A program made the translations under genes and the position numbers. A DNA stretch of 64,000 nt, from assembly GCA_027922465.2 (NCBI GenBank), contig BQMF02000030.1, positions 930,001 to 994,000 on the forward strand. The letters are read 5' to 3'. Position 1 is the first letter of the stretch. The number at the start of each line of letters is the position of its first letter. The notes beneath the pieces are model-generated. The model ran no database searches, was not told the origin of the DNA, and worked only from the letters and a program-made list of their open reading frames with translations. Shown here one piece after another: positions 25,702 to 36,743 of this stretch. The stretch comes from Turritopsis dohrnii (Eukaryota; Cnidaria; Hydrozoa; Anthoathecata; Oceaniidae).

Positions 25702-25780
25702 TATTCGTACTATTCGTTGACTTTGTTGACACAATATAGACTAGTTGGATAAAAACTCATTTTCTGAACTCATACTTCAG

Positions 25781-28700
25781 GTTGCGATCGAGTACCTGGA
25801 TGGAAATGTATTTCTCTAGAGGATGCAGGTGACTCTACTACTACAGTAGAGTCTCCATAACTCGAACCTCTATTACTCAAATGTCTCCTTCTTTTCGAAC
25901 AAATTCGCTGGCACCTTGAAAATTTCCTAATAAACTCTCATAAAAAAACCTCTACAACTCGAATCTCCATAACTCGAATATTCCCTTCTTTCGAACGAAT
26001 TTTCTTGTTCCTTGAAGGTTTTTGTCTCCATAACTCGAATTTTCCTGCAGCGTTATGCAAAATTTAGCAAAATTTGAAAGGTTTTACTCATGTTTTGAGT
26101 CTTTATCGTTTAAATGTTTAAACATTTACGTGTGGCGCAGGCCTTACATTATTCGAACGGATGATTCGAATGCTTGAGCCTTTCGAACGCCTATTCGAAC
26201 GCCTTTTTCGAAGGTCTTTTTTCGGAGTTGAAGCCTACACAAAAACATGGCGTCCAAAGCAGGATCAAAACGAAAAATCAAAAATAAAGTGGATGATGAA
26301 GATGACAAGGACGAGGATAATCTCACACGACCAACAGCTGATCAAGTGCGTTCGGCAATTACAGTCCTCGAAGACTTGAGTCTATTTTCCAAATTTGGAG
26401 AGGATATGATCGTACACCTTAAGTATCTGAATTACAACATCAATAAAGATCATGATTTTATTTGTAAACAGAAAGTGATTACTGATTTCTTTTCTTAGTT
26501 GATTATGAAAAAAAAACACAAAAGTACATTATCTTTGACTTTAAACTAACCCAAACCCCCCCCCCCCCCCTATATGCAAGAATACATGATGCATTTACCG
26601 TTTTTATTCACCTGGTCCGCAAATAATAAGGGTATTTCGTAAAAACTTGTAAACCTCTACAACTCGACTGTCTCTATCTTTCGAACGATTTCCTTTTCCC
26701 CCTGGTTGTTCGAGTTATGGAGACTCTACTGTAGTTATTATTCCTATTACTGAACACACAGAGTTCAGTTAGGGTGTAGTTTGTTCATCAACTGTTCATC
26801 AACTATTACTTACTTCACTCATGCTAGTTTACATATTCGTATGTACGTTTCACGAAATTTCAGTTGAATGTTCTTTCATATAAGAAACAATTTCACGGGT
26901 TTAGTGAAGTTGTAAAATTCATAAAATTCTTCTTATTTTTCTTTCTGAGTCATCAACTGGCTATTTACACATGTTTCTTTTAGTATTTGTTAGTATTTTG
27001 TATTATTATTCCATATTTTAATTTCCATAAAACTCTTAAGCAGTTTGGTATTTAATACTGTTTAGGTCAATGGCGTCAAGTTCATCAAAACATAAGAGCA
27101 AAACATCGAGGTAAGCAACTGTTACGAGTTACAAATGTCACCTACATTTGTAACTCGTAACAGTTCCCGCATTGAGAGCGAGTAGGCCTTGCATCTTTAT
27201 GCGGGAGCACAGGGAAATAATATTAATGAGATTCCGAGTTTAAGCATAATCATGATCATGTAACCTGCTTAACAGTATCCTCCTCCTTGTCGAATTTGCT
27301 GCTCATTTTACTTCCGGAAGTTGGGATAACTGAGGCCATTAATAAGTAAGGAAATGATACATTCAATAAAACAATGAATAACATCAAAACGAGGCGGCTA
27401 CTATTGAAAAGAACAAAATCATGTTTAAATCGAAACTCATGTTATGCCTTTTGGGTTCACATATATTATATAATTTTAACCTGATGAAGTCACGTAAGAT
27501 GACGAAAATTTGTTAATTAAACAAGCTGTTGTTTTTATTGTTGTGAATATATATATTATATACAAAAAAAATGCAGTTCGTAGTTGTGTTTATAGAATAT
27601 TATTCATTCAAGTGGAACCAACAATGATTTGCATTTTGACAATATTTTTTGGTATTTAATACCATTTTCAGATCTATAAACACATTCAATTTTAATTAAC
27701 ATATTGATGACACAATGTTTTTTCCAAACAAATATTATTTCGTTCCTTAGATTCTGCTGACGAAGTAAATAATGATTTGAGGAGAATTATGTCACTTATT
27801 GAAAAAGTAAGTTAATTACGAAACAACTAGAAGCCTCAAGGCTTGAACAATTTCCGCATCAAGCCTAGAGTAAATTGCTTTAGCCTAATTTTCAAGATAT
27901 CTGAATGACTATCCATTCTTTTCTTGCTGCTTATGTGAGAACAGGTCTATCACAATTCCCAAAATATAACTTGTGGTTCACATGAAGAATAAAATGATAT
28001 TTGATAGAAATGAACCATAATCATTTGAAAAACGAAACTGTATGGATTGAAGACTTGTACACTGACTAATAATTTGATGCAGTCTGAAATTCATCAAATT
28101 ACCCCCTTCTTTAAATTATTCAAATTAATCTTGACCACTTTGCAATTCACTATGATGTTTCGGAGCCAAAACAATAGTTCACCAATAGCTTGCGCATGAT
28201 GTTTATACTTTCGGTTTGTATCAGTGAGTGGACAGATGGATCAATTCACTTGTTTACTTTTTTCAATATCTTCAACTTTCAGTATAATATTTATTAAATA
28301 AAATGAACATGTTTCATGCATTTATTGATAAGACGTATTCATGTTGATACTACATACATTTCTGCTGTGATATTAAAAGTTTTTTCACAGCACAGTTTTG
28401 TTCATTATCAGATCTTCTTTATAAGAATTTTTCCCACAGTCAGCTAAACGTCAATATCTACTCTATAAAGAATGTTCTCATGATAATATTTCGTTTGCAA
28501 TAATAGATAAAGATATGAAAAAAGTCTCAAAATTCTTCTTCAAAGCTTCTACGAAGCTACTTCAACAACTTCCTCAAAACATAAACGGAATCGGTTGGAA
28601 AATGTTTCACATGCTCTGTAATTTACGGACTTGATAATAAAAATTTTAAAGATTGAATTAGAAAGTTTTCAACGGTTAAAATAACCTCTGAAGGTATTTC

Positions 28701-29417
28701 AAACGTATACAAGAAGCCGCAGGACACAAAGATACATATCTAGTCTCAAAAATACATTACTGAATTGCCAAATTGTGATCAAATCTAACAAAATGGCAAA
28801 TTCAAAACCCACATCTTTCATCTCTGCTTTGTACAAACTTTCATGAATATTGTAGATTTTTGGAAATTTGATCCAGTCAAATCTGACAAAATTACTGCCA
28901 AATTCGAAATCAGCACCTTTCAAATGTCATCTGTGCAAAATTTTGTGAAATTAGAAGATTTTTCTAAATTTGATCCAAATTTGGCCCAAATTCTCCAATT
29001 TTAGTCAAATCTGACAAATTGACTATCAAATTTCAAAGGTATAAAAATGTTAATATTTTTATGAATCACTATTGGAAGTGGTCTTTTGTATTGCATTTAG
29101 CATAGAGTTTTGGGTCTGTCATTAACTATTCTGAATAAACAATCCGAAATCCGAACGGACTTTCCAAAAACAGCAAAAAACTGTGACACAGATAGATACA
29201 TAGATAGATAGAATTTGTAAAGCAAACAATTTTCTTCGCTTAAAAGCGCGGAAATTGAATGATACTTAACTGTGGTGAAGACACGTTTCTTGTTTGAAAG
29301 AGCTAGACAAAACGTAAATGACCTTGATGTCCCAAATCAAAAGAACACAAAAAAGGGTTAGTATTTCGTTGGTTGAACAAGAAGTATTTTTTTTATTTTT
29401 AGAGTAGCCAAAAGTGA
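25781..29417 (+). CDS. Small secreted peptide gene, copy 1 (first exon not found)
   Basis: Exons by homology to copy 2: 25781-25828, 27066-27110, 27751-27806 and 29403-29417 (stop TGA). All are phase-compatible. Exon 25781-25828 encodes GCDRVPGWKCISLEDA; the next gives QWRQVHQNIRAKHR, then SADEVNNDLRRIMSLIEK, then SSQK. If the last intron is retained, translation ends V-S-stop at 27815 instead. No signal-peptide exon is visible upstream, where a SINE lies, so this may be a 5'-truncated duplicate or use an unrecognised first exon. Against simple decay, exon 2 differs from copy 2 by a multiple of three and all splice sites remain. The AATAAA of copy 2 reads AATAAC here. Function unknown. Confidence 0.55.
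25844..26731 (+). mobile_element. Internally deleted Tigger/pogo-like transposon
   Basis: Ends CAGTAGAGTCTCCATAACTC and its complement GAGTTATGGAGACTCTACTG, flanked by TA on each side (25842-25843, 26732-26733). This is the classic Tigger terminus. Subterminal repeats of CTCGAA and TTCGAACG are abundant. At 888 bp it is too short for a full transposase. It lies in intron 2 of peptide gene copy 1. Confidence 0.85.
26247..26498 (+). pseudogene. 83-aa remnant of a Tigger/pogo transposase
   Basis: An open frame from ATG to TAG inside the 888-bp Tigger element. It starts MASKAGSKRKIKN, has an acidic stretch (DDEDDKDED), and ends KQKVITDFFS. An ITDFF-type end preceded by PTADQVRSAI is characteristic of the extreme C-terminus of Tigger/jerky transposases (family knowledge). 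It looks like the original start joined to the C-terminus by an internal deletion that removed the DNA-binding and DDE domains. Whether it is translated is unknown. Confidence 0.6.
27117..27165. repeat. Perfect 22-bp stem hairpin in copy 1 intron 3
   Basis: AACTGTTACGAGTTACAAAT(GT) at 27117-27138 is matched by its exact complement at 27144-27165, with a 5-bp loop (CACCT). The left arm is present in copy 2 (about 33755-33776), but the right arm and following bases up to about 27209 are absent there. Confidence 0.9.
27816..29402 (+). other. Last intron of peptide copy 1, with about 1.4 kb not in copy 2
   Basis: In copy 2 the corresponding intron is only about 160 bp. The extra DNA runs from about 27825 to 29260. 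It holds a diverged tandem duplication of about 110 bp (28773-28885 and 28886-29000; shared TCAAATCT-ACAAAAT...TTTGATCC). CAATTTCCGC near its left end recurs inverted near its right end. No coding signal was found, so it is probably a non-coding transposon insertion of unknown type. Confidence 0.5.
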
Positions 29418-30816
29418 TCATGCAAGACACCACAGATCAAAGTATTTCCCATCAAATAAGAAGAATTTTTTTGTTTGAAGTAATTTGACATGCAAGAGGA
29501 ATATGTTAAAAATAACCTGCATCTTTTTTACCCGGTGACATATTAAAGGAAGTTATGAAGCCCAACCCAACAACTATGCAGTTACACATTCCCCCAGTAG
29601 GCAAATTTGAAAAATCACCGTGAAGGAGTGCTTGTTGTTCCAAAGAAGTTACCTAATTACACGAAATTAACGTGGGAATTAATTAAAAATCCGCGTTAAT
29701 TAAAACCGTGTTAATTTGTGCCGCGCGCAATTTAACCACACATAAATTAATGTATCGTGTAATATAATCCATCGTTATTTTGGGATATTTTATGAAAAAC
29801 GACAGGTTTACTATAAAGATAAAGTACCCTTTTGGCCCTTCACCTTTTTGGGGGTCAGATCTTTAGAAGGAGCCGTAAATTTTGGTCAGATTTATGATTT
29901 TAGGTATCCCTGATACATTGTTCAGAAATTTCAGATCTGAGGTTTATGAGGTAGATAAAGTCCTTTTTTTCGCATCTATTAATTTAGCTCAGTTTGGTCC
30001 CAAATCAGAAATTTTGGTCAGATTTATTATTTTCATGTAATTTTTACTTTTAGTAATATATATCCCAAGTTTCAAATCTGAGGCTTATGAGGTAGATAAA
30101 GGTCTCTTTTTACCTTACTTGTTTTGGTCCTGGGACCTGGAACCGTTAATATCCTGTCTGACCAAGCGTTTTACGCTATTCAATAAATACCTATTGCCGC
30201 TAGATGGGTTAAAATTCTGAGGAAAATGTGGTAGATAGACATGTTGGGAGCTCCTGGACTAAATTGTAAGTAAGTTCCATTCCAAATAGCTCAACTCTTC
30301 TCCACAAATTTTAATTACCTTTTAGGCCTACCTCTGCTGTGTTGTTAAAAGATACATGATGGAGATAATTGAACTATGGGAGGTTAATCTCTCAATTTGA
30401 AAAATTATTTCAATGCAAACTTGTTTATCCGGTTTGTTTTGCTTTGTTTCGTAACAAGTTTCGTAGCAGGAACATTGTCAGTATTGTTCTTATCAATCTC
30501 ACTGATTTGTCGTAAAGCGGAACATTTTTATAAAATTTTTTAATAATTCGACGATGTAATTACGCGGTCGTATCAAGCTGCCATAAAGAACGTGTTAATA
30601 ACCGCACCTGGTAGCAAGGTTGTTATCCATAATTATTTCTATTGTTTCTTTTAATCGTTTAGTATTTTGTTGACGCAAATTGACAGTAAAAAAACAATAC
30701 AACTCATCCAATGATTTGATTTGCGACATAATGTTAAACTTGTTGACCCAAAGAAGTTATACAAGGCTTACACCACGAAGTTTCGATTAACTGAGATTAT
30801 TAATTGAACTAAAATC
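29418..30816 (+). other. Intergenic DNA between the two peptide genes
   Basis: The segment to about 29634 is homologous to the flank after copy 2, including half of a CCCAGT-family MITE (from about 29593). From 29870 to 30110 a unit of about 140 bp is repeated twice (ending TCTGAGGTTTATGAGGTAGA and TCTGAGGCTTATGAGGTAGA). No gene is seen. Confidence 0.55.
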
Positions 30817-30823
30817 TATATAA
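30817..30823 (+). promoter_or_regulatory. TATA box of peptide gene copy 2
   Basis: TATATAA lies 87 bp before the ATG at 30910, at a distance suited to a short 5' UTR. It is the only good TATA match close to that ATG. Confidence 0.5.
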
Positions 30824-30909
30824 TAAAATCTAAACTTCATTAGTGTATACTGCAATCTAAAAAGCGCTTCTTTTGACAGCAGAGCTTACTTTCTTGTGTG
30901 CTTGAAATC

Positions 30910-33499
30910 ATGAAGCTTTTACTTTCGTTACTGCTATTTTCAACACTTTTGCTGGCGTGTGTCCATGGTACGTGAAGGATAAGAAAGGTTTTGACTTTGT
31001 TGACACAAAATAGTTTGATAAAAACTCATTTTCTGAACTCTTACTTCAGGTTGCGGCCAATATCCTGTCAGAACCCCATGCCCAGTTCCATGGAAGGATG
31101 CAGGTAACTCTACTACTACTAATTATTATTATTATTACTGAGCAAACAGAGTTCATTTAGGGAGTGGTTTATTCATCAGCTGTTCATTAACTATTACTTG
31201 CTTCACTCAATAGTAAAACCATGCTAGTTCACATATTCGTATGTACGTTTCACGCAATTTCAGTTGCAATTTCATTGCAATGGCAGTTTATGCTGTAGCA
31301 ATTCTACCCTTAATCATCATGCTTGTTGATGCCAGTGTCTCCAAAATCCACGCTACAGTATCAGCTGGCTTCGCGGATGATTTAACCGCAGCAGGAAAGA
31401 TCGATGAACTGCTGTTTTGGTGGAAGAATTTGTGCTCGCTCGGTCCTGACTTTGGCTACTATCCAGAAGCGAAAAAATCCTGGTTGATCACCAAAGAAAA
31501 ATTCGAATCAGTCGCAAAAAAATCGTTCATAGACAGCCAAGTGAACATAACCATCGAAGGGAAAAGACATCTGGGAGCAACGATTGGCTCCGATGGCTTC
31601 AAAAGATCGTTCGTCAGAGAGAAAATCAAAGACCTGATCGAGCAATTGAAAATTTTATCTGAAATTGCTCACATCGAACCGCAAGCAGCATATACGTGTT
31701 TCACGTCGGGCTTCAAACACAAGCTGACATACTTGATGCGGACAATCCCCAACATTGCAGATGAGTTGACTGCATTTGATTTCGTTCTGGATAACGAGTT
31801 CATTCCAGCGATAACGGACGGTATTCACTGTTCACCCATCGAAAGACAGCTGATTTCACTCCCGGTGAAAATGGGAGGCCTCGGCGTTCCAGTTTATACT
31901 GAGCTTTCTGATCAAGAATTTGAAAACTCGATAAAAGTTACCCAAAGCCTATCGAACGCAATCATGCAACAACAATACTTCCTTGACGATTACAACGGAA
32001 GTCAAGGTATAAAGAGAGAAATTCGTTCGATCAAATCAAAACAACAAGAAACCAAACGTAAAACCATCCTCGATCAACTTCCAATTAATCAGCAAAAGGT
32101 CGTCGAAATCAGCTCCGAAAAAGGCGCTTCTATCTGGCTGACTACATTACCTTTAATCGACGAAGGGTTCACTATCCCAAAAAACGTTTTTTGGGACTTG
32201 ATTCGCCTTCGATACGGGTGGAGTCTGAAACGCTTGCCAATCAAATGTGAATGCGGTGAAACTTTCTCAATTGAACATGCACTCACATGCAAGAAAGGTG
32301 GGTTTGTTTCGCTCCGCCACAACAACCTACGCGATTTAACGGCAACATTGTTGAACAACACATGCAAAGATGTTTGTATCGAACCACCTCTCACTCCTAT
32401 TACTGGAGAGGAATTCATTGGACGATCAACAAATTCTTCAGACGACGCTCGTTTGGATATTAAAGCACGGGGTTTCTGGCAAGCAGGACAATTGGCCTTT
32501 TTCGATATAAGGGTATTCAACCCACTCGCCAAGCGTTATGCGAACCAGAGCCTCAAAAAATGCTATGAACTTAACGAGAAAGAGAAAAAGAAATCCTATG
32601 CTGAACGCATTCTTCAAATTGAACACGGGTCGTTTACACCTCTTGTTTTCTCCGCCATGGGAGAAATGGGACGAGAAACGACAAAATTTTACTCGAGGCT
32701 CGCGGAGTCTCTCGCTGAAAAGAAGAACACAAAGTACTCGATAGCTGTTACGTGGATGAGAAGAAAGATTGCGTTCTCTCTAATAAACTCAGTCTCAATG
32801 TGTGTTAGGGGAAGTCGATCAGTAAGATCTTCTCCAAATGAACTGCTAGTTTCACTAGACAAAGGAAACCTTGTTGTCAGTGAAACAATTTCAAATATAT
32901 ATTAAAAAAACATTGTATTTACTTATTATATATAACTTATATTTTTTTTTTGATTTTGTTACAAATTTAGTTTTTTGTAAAAAAAAAAAAAAAAAAAGTT
33001 TGCTAAAAAAAAAAATTTCAGTTGAATATTCTTTCTTATAAGAAACAGGACTTTCACGGGTTTAGTGAAGTTGTAAAATTCGTAAAATTCTTCTTGTAGG
33101 TTTTGGTCTAAGTTCTATCTTTACTGCCACGGAGGAATTCATTTATAAGTTAATATATAAATATTATGACAGTTTCTTTTTTTTAGTATTCGAGTCTAAT
33201 CTCGAATTTTAGTCCTACACACACGGTTTACATTACGTTAGTCCTTAGATTTAGTCATGTCCCATTTTCGAGTTTTTAACTTCAGTCGACATTCTTTTTG
33301 GTTTACGACTATCTGGGCCTTCTACTCCTTAGCCACACCTAGCCACGTCCTATACTACGATTTTCTCTCTAGTTTCTGCCAGTATTTTTTTAATATACAA
33401 TATTTTTAGACGCTGCATATATATAATTTTCTCAATTTCCAGGTGAAGAGCCAATTGTAAAATTTTGGAGATACTGTGAAAAATATCGTTTGTTATTAC

Positions 33500-33561
<62 letters not shown>

Positions 33562-34748
33562 TTTCTGAGTCATCAACTGGCTATTTGCACATGTTTCTTT
33601 TAGTATTTGTTAGTATATTGTATCATTATTCCATATTTTAATTTCCATAAAAATCTTAAGCGTGTTGGTATTTAATTGTATACTTTGTTCCTTGTGGTTT
33701 AGGTCAATGGCATCAAGTTCATCAAAACATAAGAGCAAAACATCAAGGTAAACAATTGTTACGAGTTACAAATGTAGGGAAATAATAATACTGAGATTCT
33801 GAGTTTTAGCATAGTCATGATCATGGAACCTGCTTAACAGTATCCTCCTCCTTGTCGAATTTGCTGCTCATTTTACTGCTGGAAGATGGGATAACGGAGG
33901 CCATTAGTAAGTAAGGAAATGATGCATTCCATAAAACAATGAATAACATCAAAACGAGGCGGTTACTATTGAAAAGAACAAAATCATGTTTAAATTGAAA
34001 CTCATGTTATGCATTTTGGGTTCACAAATATTATATAATTTTAACCTGTTTTTAGTATAATATATATTATTCTATATTATAATATAATATATTATATATA
34101 TTAACATATATTATAAATATAGATTCGTTCCAGTAGCAGCATCAGTAGTTTAAATAATGATATGTGGTAAAAAAAAACTACATTTTTCAACAACTTTTCG
34201 GTTTTCTCTTCGTCAGGTTTGTTTAAAAATGTCTTACAACATGCTTATTATAGTACATCTGTTAAAATTCATACGCCCTTCTAACAACTAAAAATTGTAT
34301 AAATATATATATATATTATTGTATACAAAAAAATGCAATTCAAAGATGTGTTTATAAAATATTATACATTCCAAGTGGAACCAACAATGATTTGCATTTT
34401 GACAATATTTTTTGGTATTTAATACCATTTTCAGATCTAAAAACACATTGAATTTTAATTAACATATTGATGACACAATGTTTCTTCCAAACAAATATTC
34501 TTCCGCTCCTTAGATTCTGCTGACGAAGCAAAAAATGATTTGAGGAGAATTATGTCACTTTTTGAAAAAGTAAGTTAGTTACGAATAAATGATAGTTAAC
34601 TGCGGTGGAGACACGTTTCTTGTTTGAAAGAGCGAGACAACACGTAAATGACCTTGACGTCCCAAATCAAAAGAACACAAAAGTAGGGTTAGTATTTCGT
34701 CAGTTGAACAAGAAGTATTTTTTGTATTTTTAGAGTAGCCGAAAGTGA
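30910..34748 (+). CDS. Small secreted peptide gene, copy 2
   Basis: Exons 30910-30967, 31050-31103, 33703-33747, 34514-34569 and 34734-34748; introns are phase 1 except the last, phase 0. Exon 1 is a textbook signal peptide: MKLLLSLLLFSTLLLACVH, with cleavage likely near the following Gly/Cys. The mature part, about 55 aa, reads GCGQYPVRTPCPVPWKDA, then QWHQVHQNIRAKHQ, then a charged amphipathic helix SADEAKNDLRRIMSLFEK, then SSRK and TGA. If the last intron is retained, the protein ends V-S at 34578. The two cysteines in exon 2 could form one disulfide. AATAAA follows at 34842-34847. I do not recognise the family. Secretion is well supported; a role (signalling, defence, structural) is not. 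Intron 2 is swollen by two retroelement insertions. Confidence 0.7.
31267..32905 (+). CDS. Reverse transcriptase C-terminal half plus restriction-like endonuclease (5' truncated)
   Basis: Open from the insertion point to a TAA at 32903-32905. It begins within the palm domain just before the catalytic box, seen as AGFADDLTAAG, followed by the GKRHLGATIG and GGLGVPVY regions of the thumb side. Further on is a CxC...H....C cluster (CECGETFSIEHALTC), then RHNNLRD and an ARLDI...FFDIRVFNP segment, which resemble the CCHC finger and PD-(D/E)xK nuclease of REL-type retrotransposons such as R2, HERO and NeSL (family knowledge). There are no stops over about 545 codons, so the insertion is young. The upstream ATG at 31241 is host intron sequence and not its start. 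Confidence 0.75.
31267..33013 (+). mobile_element. 5'-truncated non-LTR retrotransposon with target duplication
   Basis: A poly-A-ended element of about 1.75 kb in the sense orientation within intron 2 of peptide gene copy 2. AATTTCAGTTG occurs immediately before it (31256-31266) and immediately after its A-rich tail (33014-33024). The paralogous intron in copy 1 has the site once with no insertion, a natural empty site. Truncation lies inside the reverse transcriptase domain. Confidence 0.9.
33099..33560 (+). mobile_element. ATT-tailed retroelement insertion
   Basis: About 460 bp present in copy 2 intron 2 and absent from copy 1, between AAAATTCTTCTT and CTTTCTGAGTCATC. It ends GAAGAGCCAATTGTAAAATT, then about 22 ATT repeats. 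The same ending (GAAGAGCCATTGTAAATATG, then ATT repeats) occurs at about 48474-48540, so this is a repeat family with an ATT microsatellite tail, as in some LINE/SINE groups. Confidence 0.65.
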
Positions 34749-34841
34749 TCATGCAAGACACCACAGATCAAAGTATTTCTCATCAAATAAGAAGAATTTT
34801 TTTGTTTGAAGTAATTTGATATGCAAGAGGAAAATGTTAAA

Positions 34842-34847
34842 AATAAA
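34842..34847 (+). terminator. Polyadenylation signal of peptide gene copy 2
   Basis: AATAAA 94 nt after the predicted stop. The aligned position in copy 1 reads AATAAC. Confidence 0.45.
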
Positions 34848-34922
34848 CTGCATCTTTTCTACCCGGTGACATATTAAAGGAAGTTATGAAGCACAACCCA
34901 ACAACTATGCAGTTACACATTC

Positions 34923-35025
34923 CCCCAGTAGGCAAATTTGAAAAATCACCGTGAAGGAGTGCTTTTCTATAAAAATATGCACACTATTTCAATAAAAATA
35001 CTCTTCTTCGCAGTGACTTTTTACA
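34923..35025. mobile_element. CCCAGT-family MITE after peptide copy 2
   Basis: CCCAGTAGGCAAATTTGAAA at the left, CTTCTTCGCAGTGACTTTTT at the right, with the TTTCTATAAAAATATGCACA core. The same insertion is cut at about 29634 after copy 1, which marks the limit of the segmental duplication. Confidence 0.65.
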
Positions 35026-35194
35026 AGCATCTGTAAATGTTGATGATTTTCGTTTACCCACAAGAACTGTCCACCTCTTGAATGTGTTTTAGTTCAAACT
35101 GAGCCTTGATGCGATGCTTAACACATGTTTTTCATTTATCAAGTCTGAACCTGTTGTTGCATATAAATGCTTGGGTTACATATACCCTGCAAGC

Positions 35195-35395
35195 CCCAGT
35201 TATGTCGTATTTCCATACTCCACTTCAATGCGCTTTAAAAGCAGCGTGTCAGCCCATCAATGGACTGCACACTGACCTTCGTGCAAGTTAGAGCAATGCT
35301 ATACGTATCTGTGGCGGTAAGTCAACTACTAGTTGCAAGTGGGCAGGCAGAAGAGGCAACCTTTATGAATGGAAGCACAAGAACTGAAAATTCCA
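35195..35395 (+). mobile_element. tRNA-derived SINE, copy B (5' truncated)
   Basis: Starts just after the B-box position (CCAGTTATGTCGTAT) and carries the body (ATGCGCTTTAAAAGCAGCGT) and ACTACTAGTTGCAAGT. The tRNA-like head and the CTTA tail are missing. Confidence 0.8.
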
Positions 35396-36493
35396 AGTTA
35401 TTCCATTTATTTATTTACCAACAATGCAAATGCGTTTTAAACGCTCTCTCGTGTTTCAAATGGTTTATTTTTTTTGTAGAAAGATTATGCTTTTTCAAAG
35501 GTTTGTTTGTTAGACTTGATGACGCGTTATTCAAAATTTGTTTGTCATCATATCAATAAATTCTTGAACTGTGTACTGTGTACTGTATGGTTGCTATGTT
35601 TTGCGCATCATATTGAAGGTAAGAGAGCAGTTTGAATGTGAGGTGTAAATTTTTCAATGTAATAAAGTGAAATAATCTTTTTAAATCATTGCTTAAAAAC
35701 AATTAATATAAACTCAAAGAAAAGAAATCGTTCGGTTCGGTTACCATTCGGCTATCACAGAATCACATAATTTCTTTTATTCCGTGTGTTATTCCGTGTT
35801 CATGTGGTGGAAATCCTTTAAGAATTCCTAATAGGGTTAAGAATGAATAAAGTCACATTTGTTTTTTGGTTTGTTTCATATTTACTTATTTTGAAATCAC
35901 ATTATGTAGTAATTACGAAAAAGATCACATTTGGAAATTATTATCCTGCTCAGTGAAAATTTTCTCGTGTGACATTTCCGGTCAAATTAGGCGCAAAAAA
36001 ATAATTGATTTATTTATTACAAAAAACTAAAAACATGGTGATATCATTCACAGAGGAGGAGGGATACAATTGTAACATATTCAAGTTAGTCAACCTCATA
36101 CCCAGGGTTTCTTGCCTTTTTGATTGATGTTTAGTTACACCAATCAATTTTACAAATATTGAAGTGTCTTTATGAACAATAATTCTTTAGATTAGATAGT
36201 TCGGTCTTTTCTATACAGGATAACTTGTACAGCCTTATATGAAGTATGAACGACTCTTTTGTTATAGATTATTATTCAATGCCAGGTATAAAAAACTCTG
36301 TTTCTGTAATAGCCGCCATCTTTGTGTTTCCAGATTCTTAAATTACAACTTTCACTTTTCCCATCCAAACTTTACTGCGAAAATAATCGAGGAAATTTGA
36401 GATGTGTAAAAGCCTGGTTACACGATAATAACAATATTGTTTATGTACTTTTGTTGTTTTTCTAAAAGAAGAAGAAAAATTGTTTTGTTATTA
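35396..36493 (+). other. Intergenic DNA without recognisable genes
   Basis: AT-rich; short open frames only, none with domain or splice support. Confidence 0.55.
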
Positions 36494-36707
36494 GGGACTG
36501 TTCACAAATGACGTCAACTGTTAGGGGGGGAGGGGGAGTTATACTAAAGTTGACGCTGGTTGACGGGGGAGGGGGGGAGGGGATGTGATACTAGTTGACG
36601 TCAACCCACACAATTTTGCAGAACCTTGATTTTTGCCCCCGCAGCGAGCGTAAGCGAGCGAGGAGGCATAGTAGTTTCACGAGATAGGCGAATGTCAGTT
36701 TCCGATT

Positions 36708-36743
<36 letters not shown>

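Noticed and set aside
31241..31266. ATG at 31241 as the start of the retroelement protein
   Set aside because: These bases are host intron and part of the target duplication; the element proper begins at 31267 inside the RT domain.
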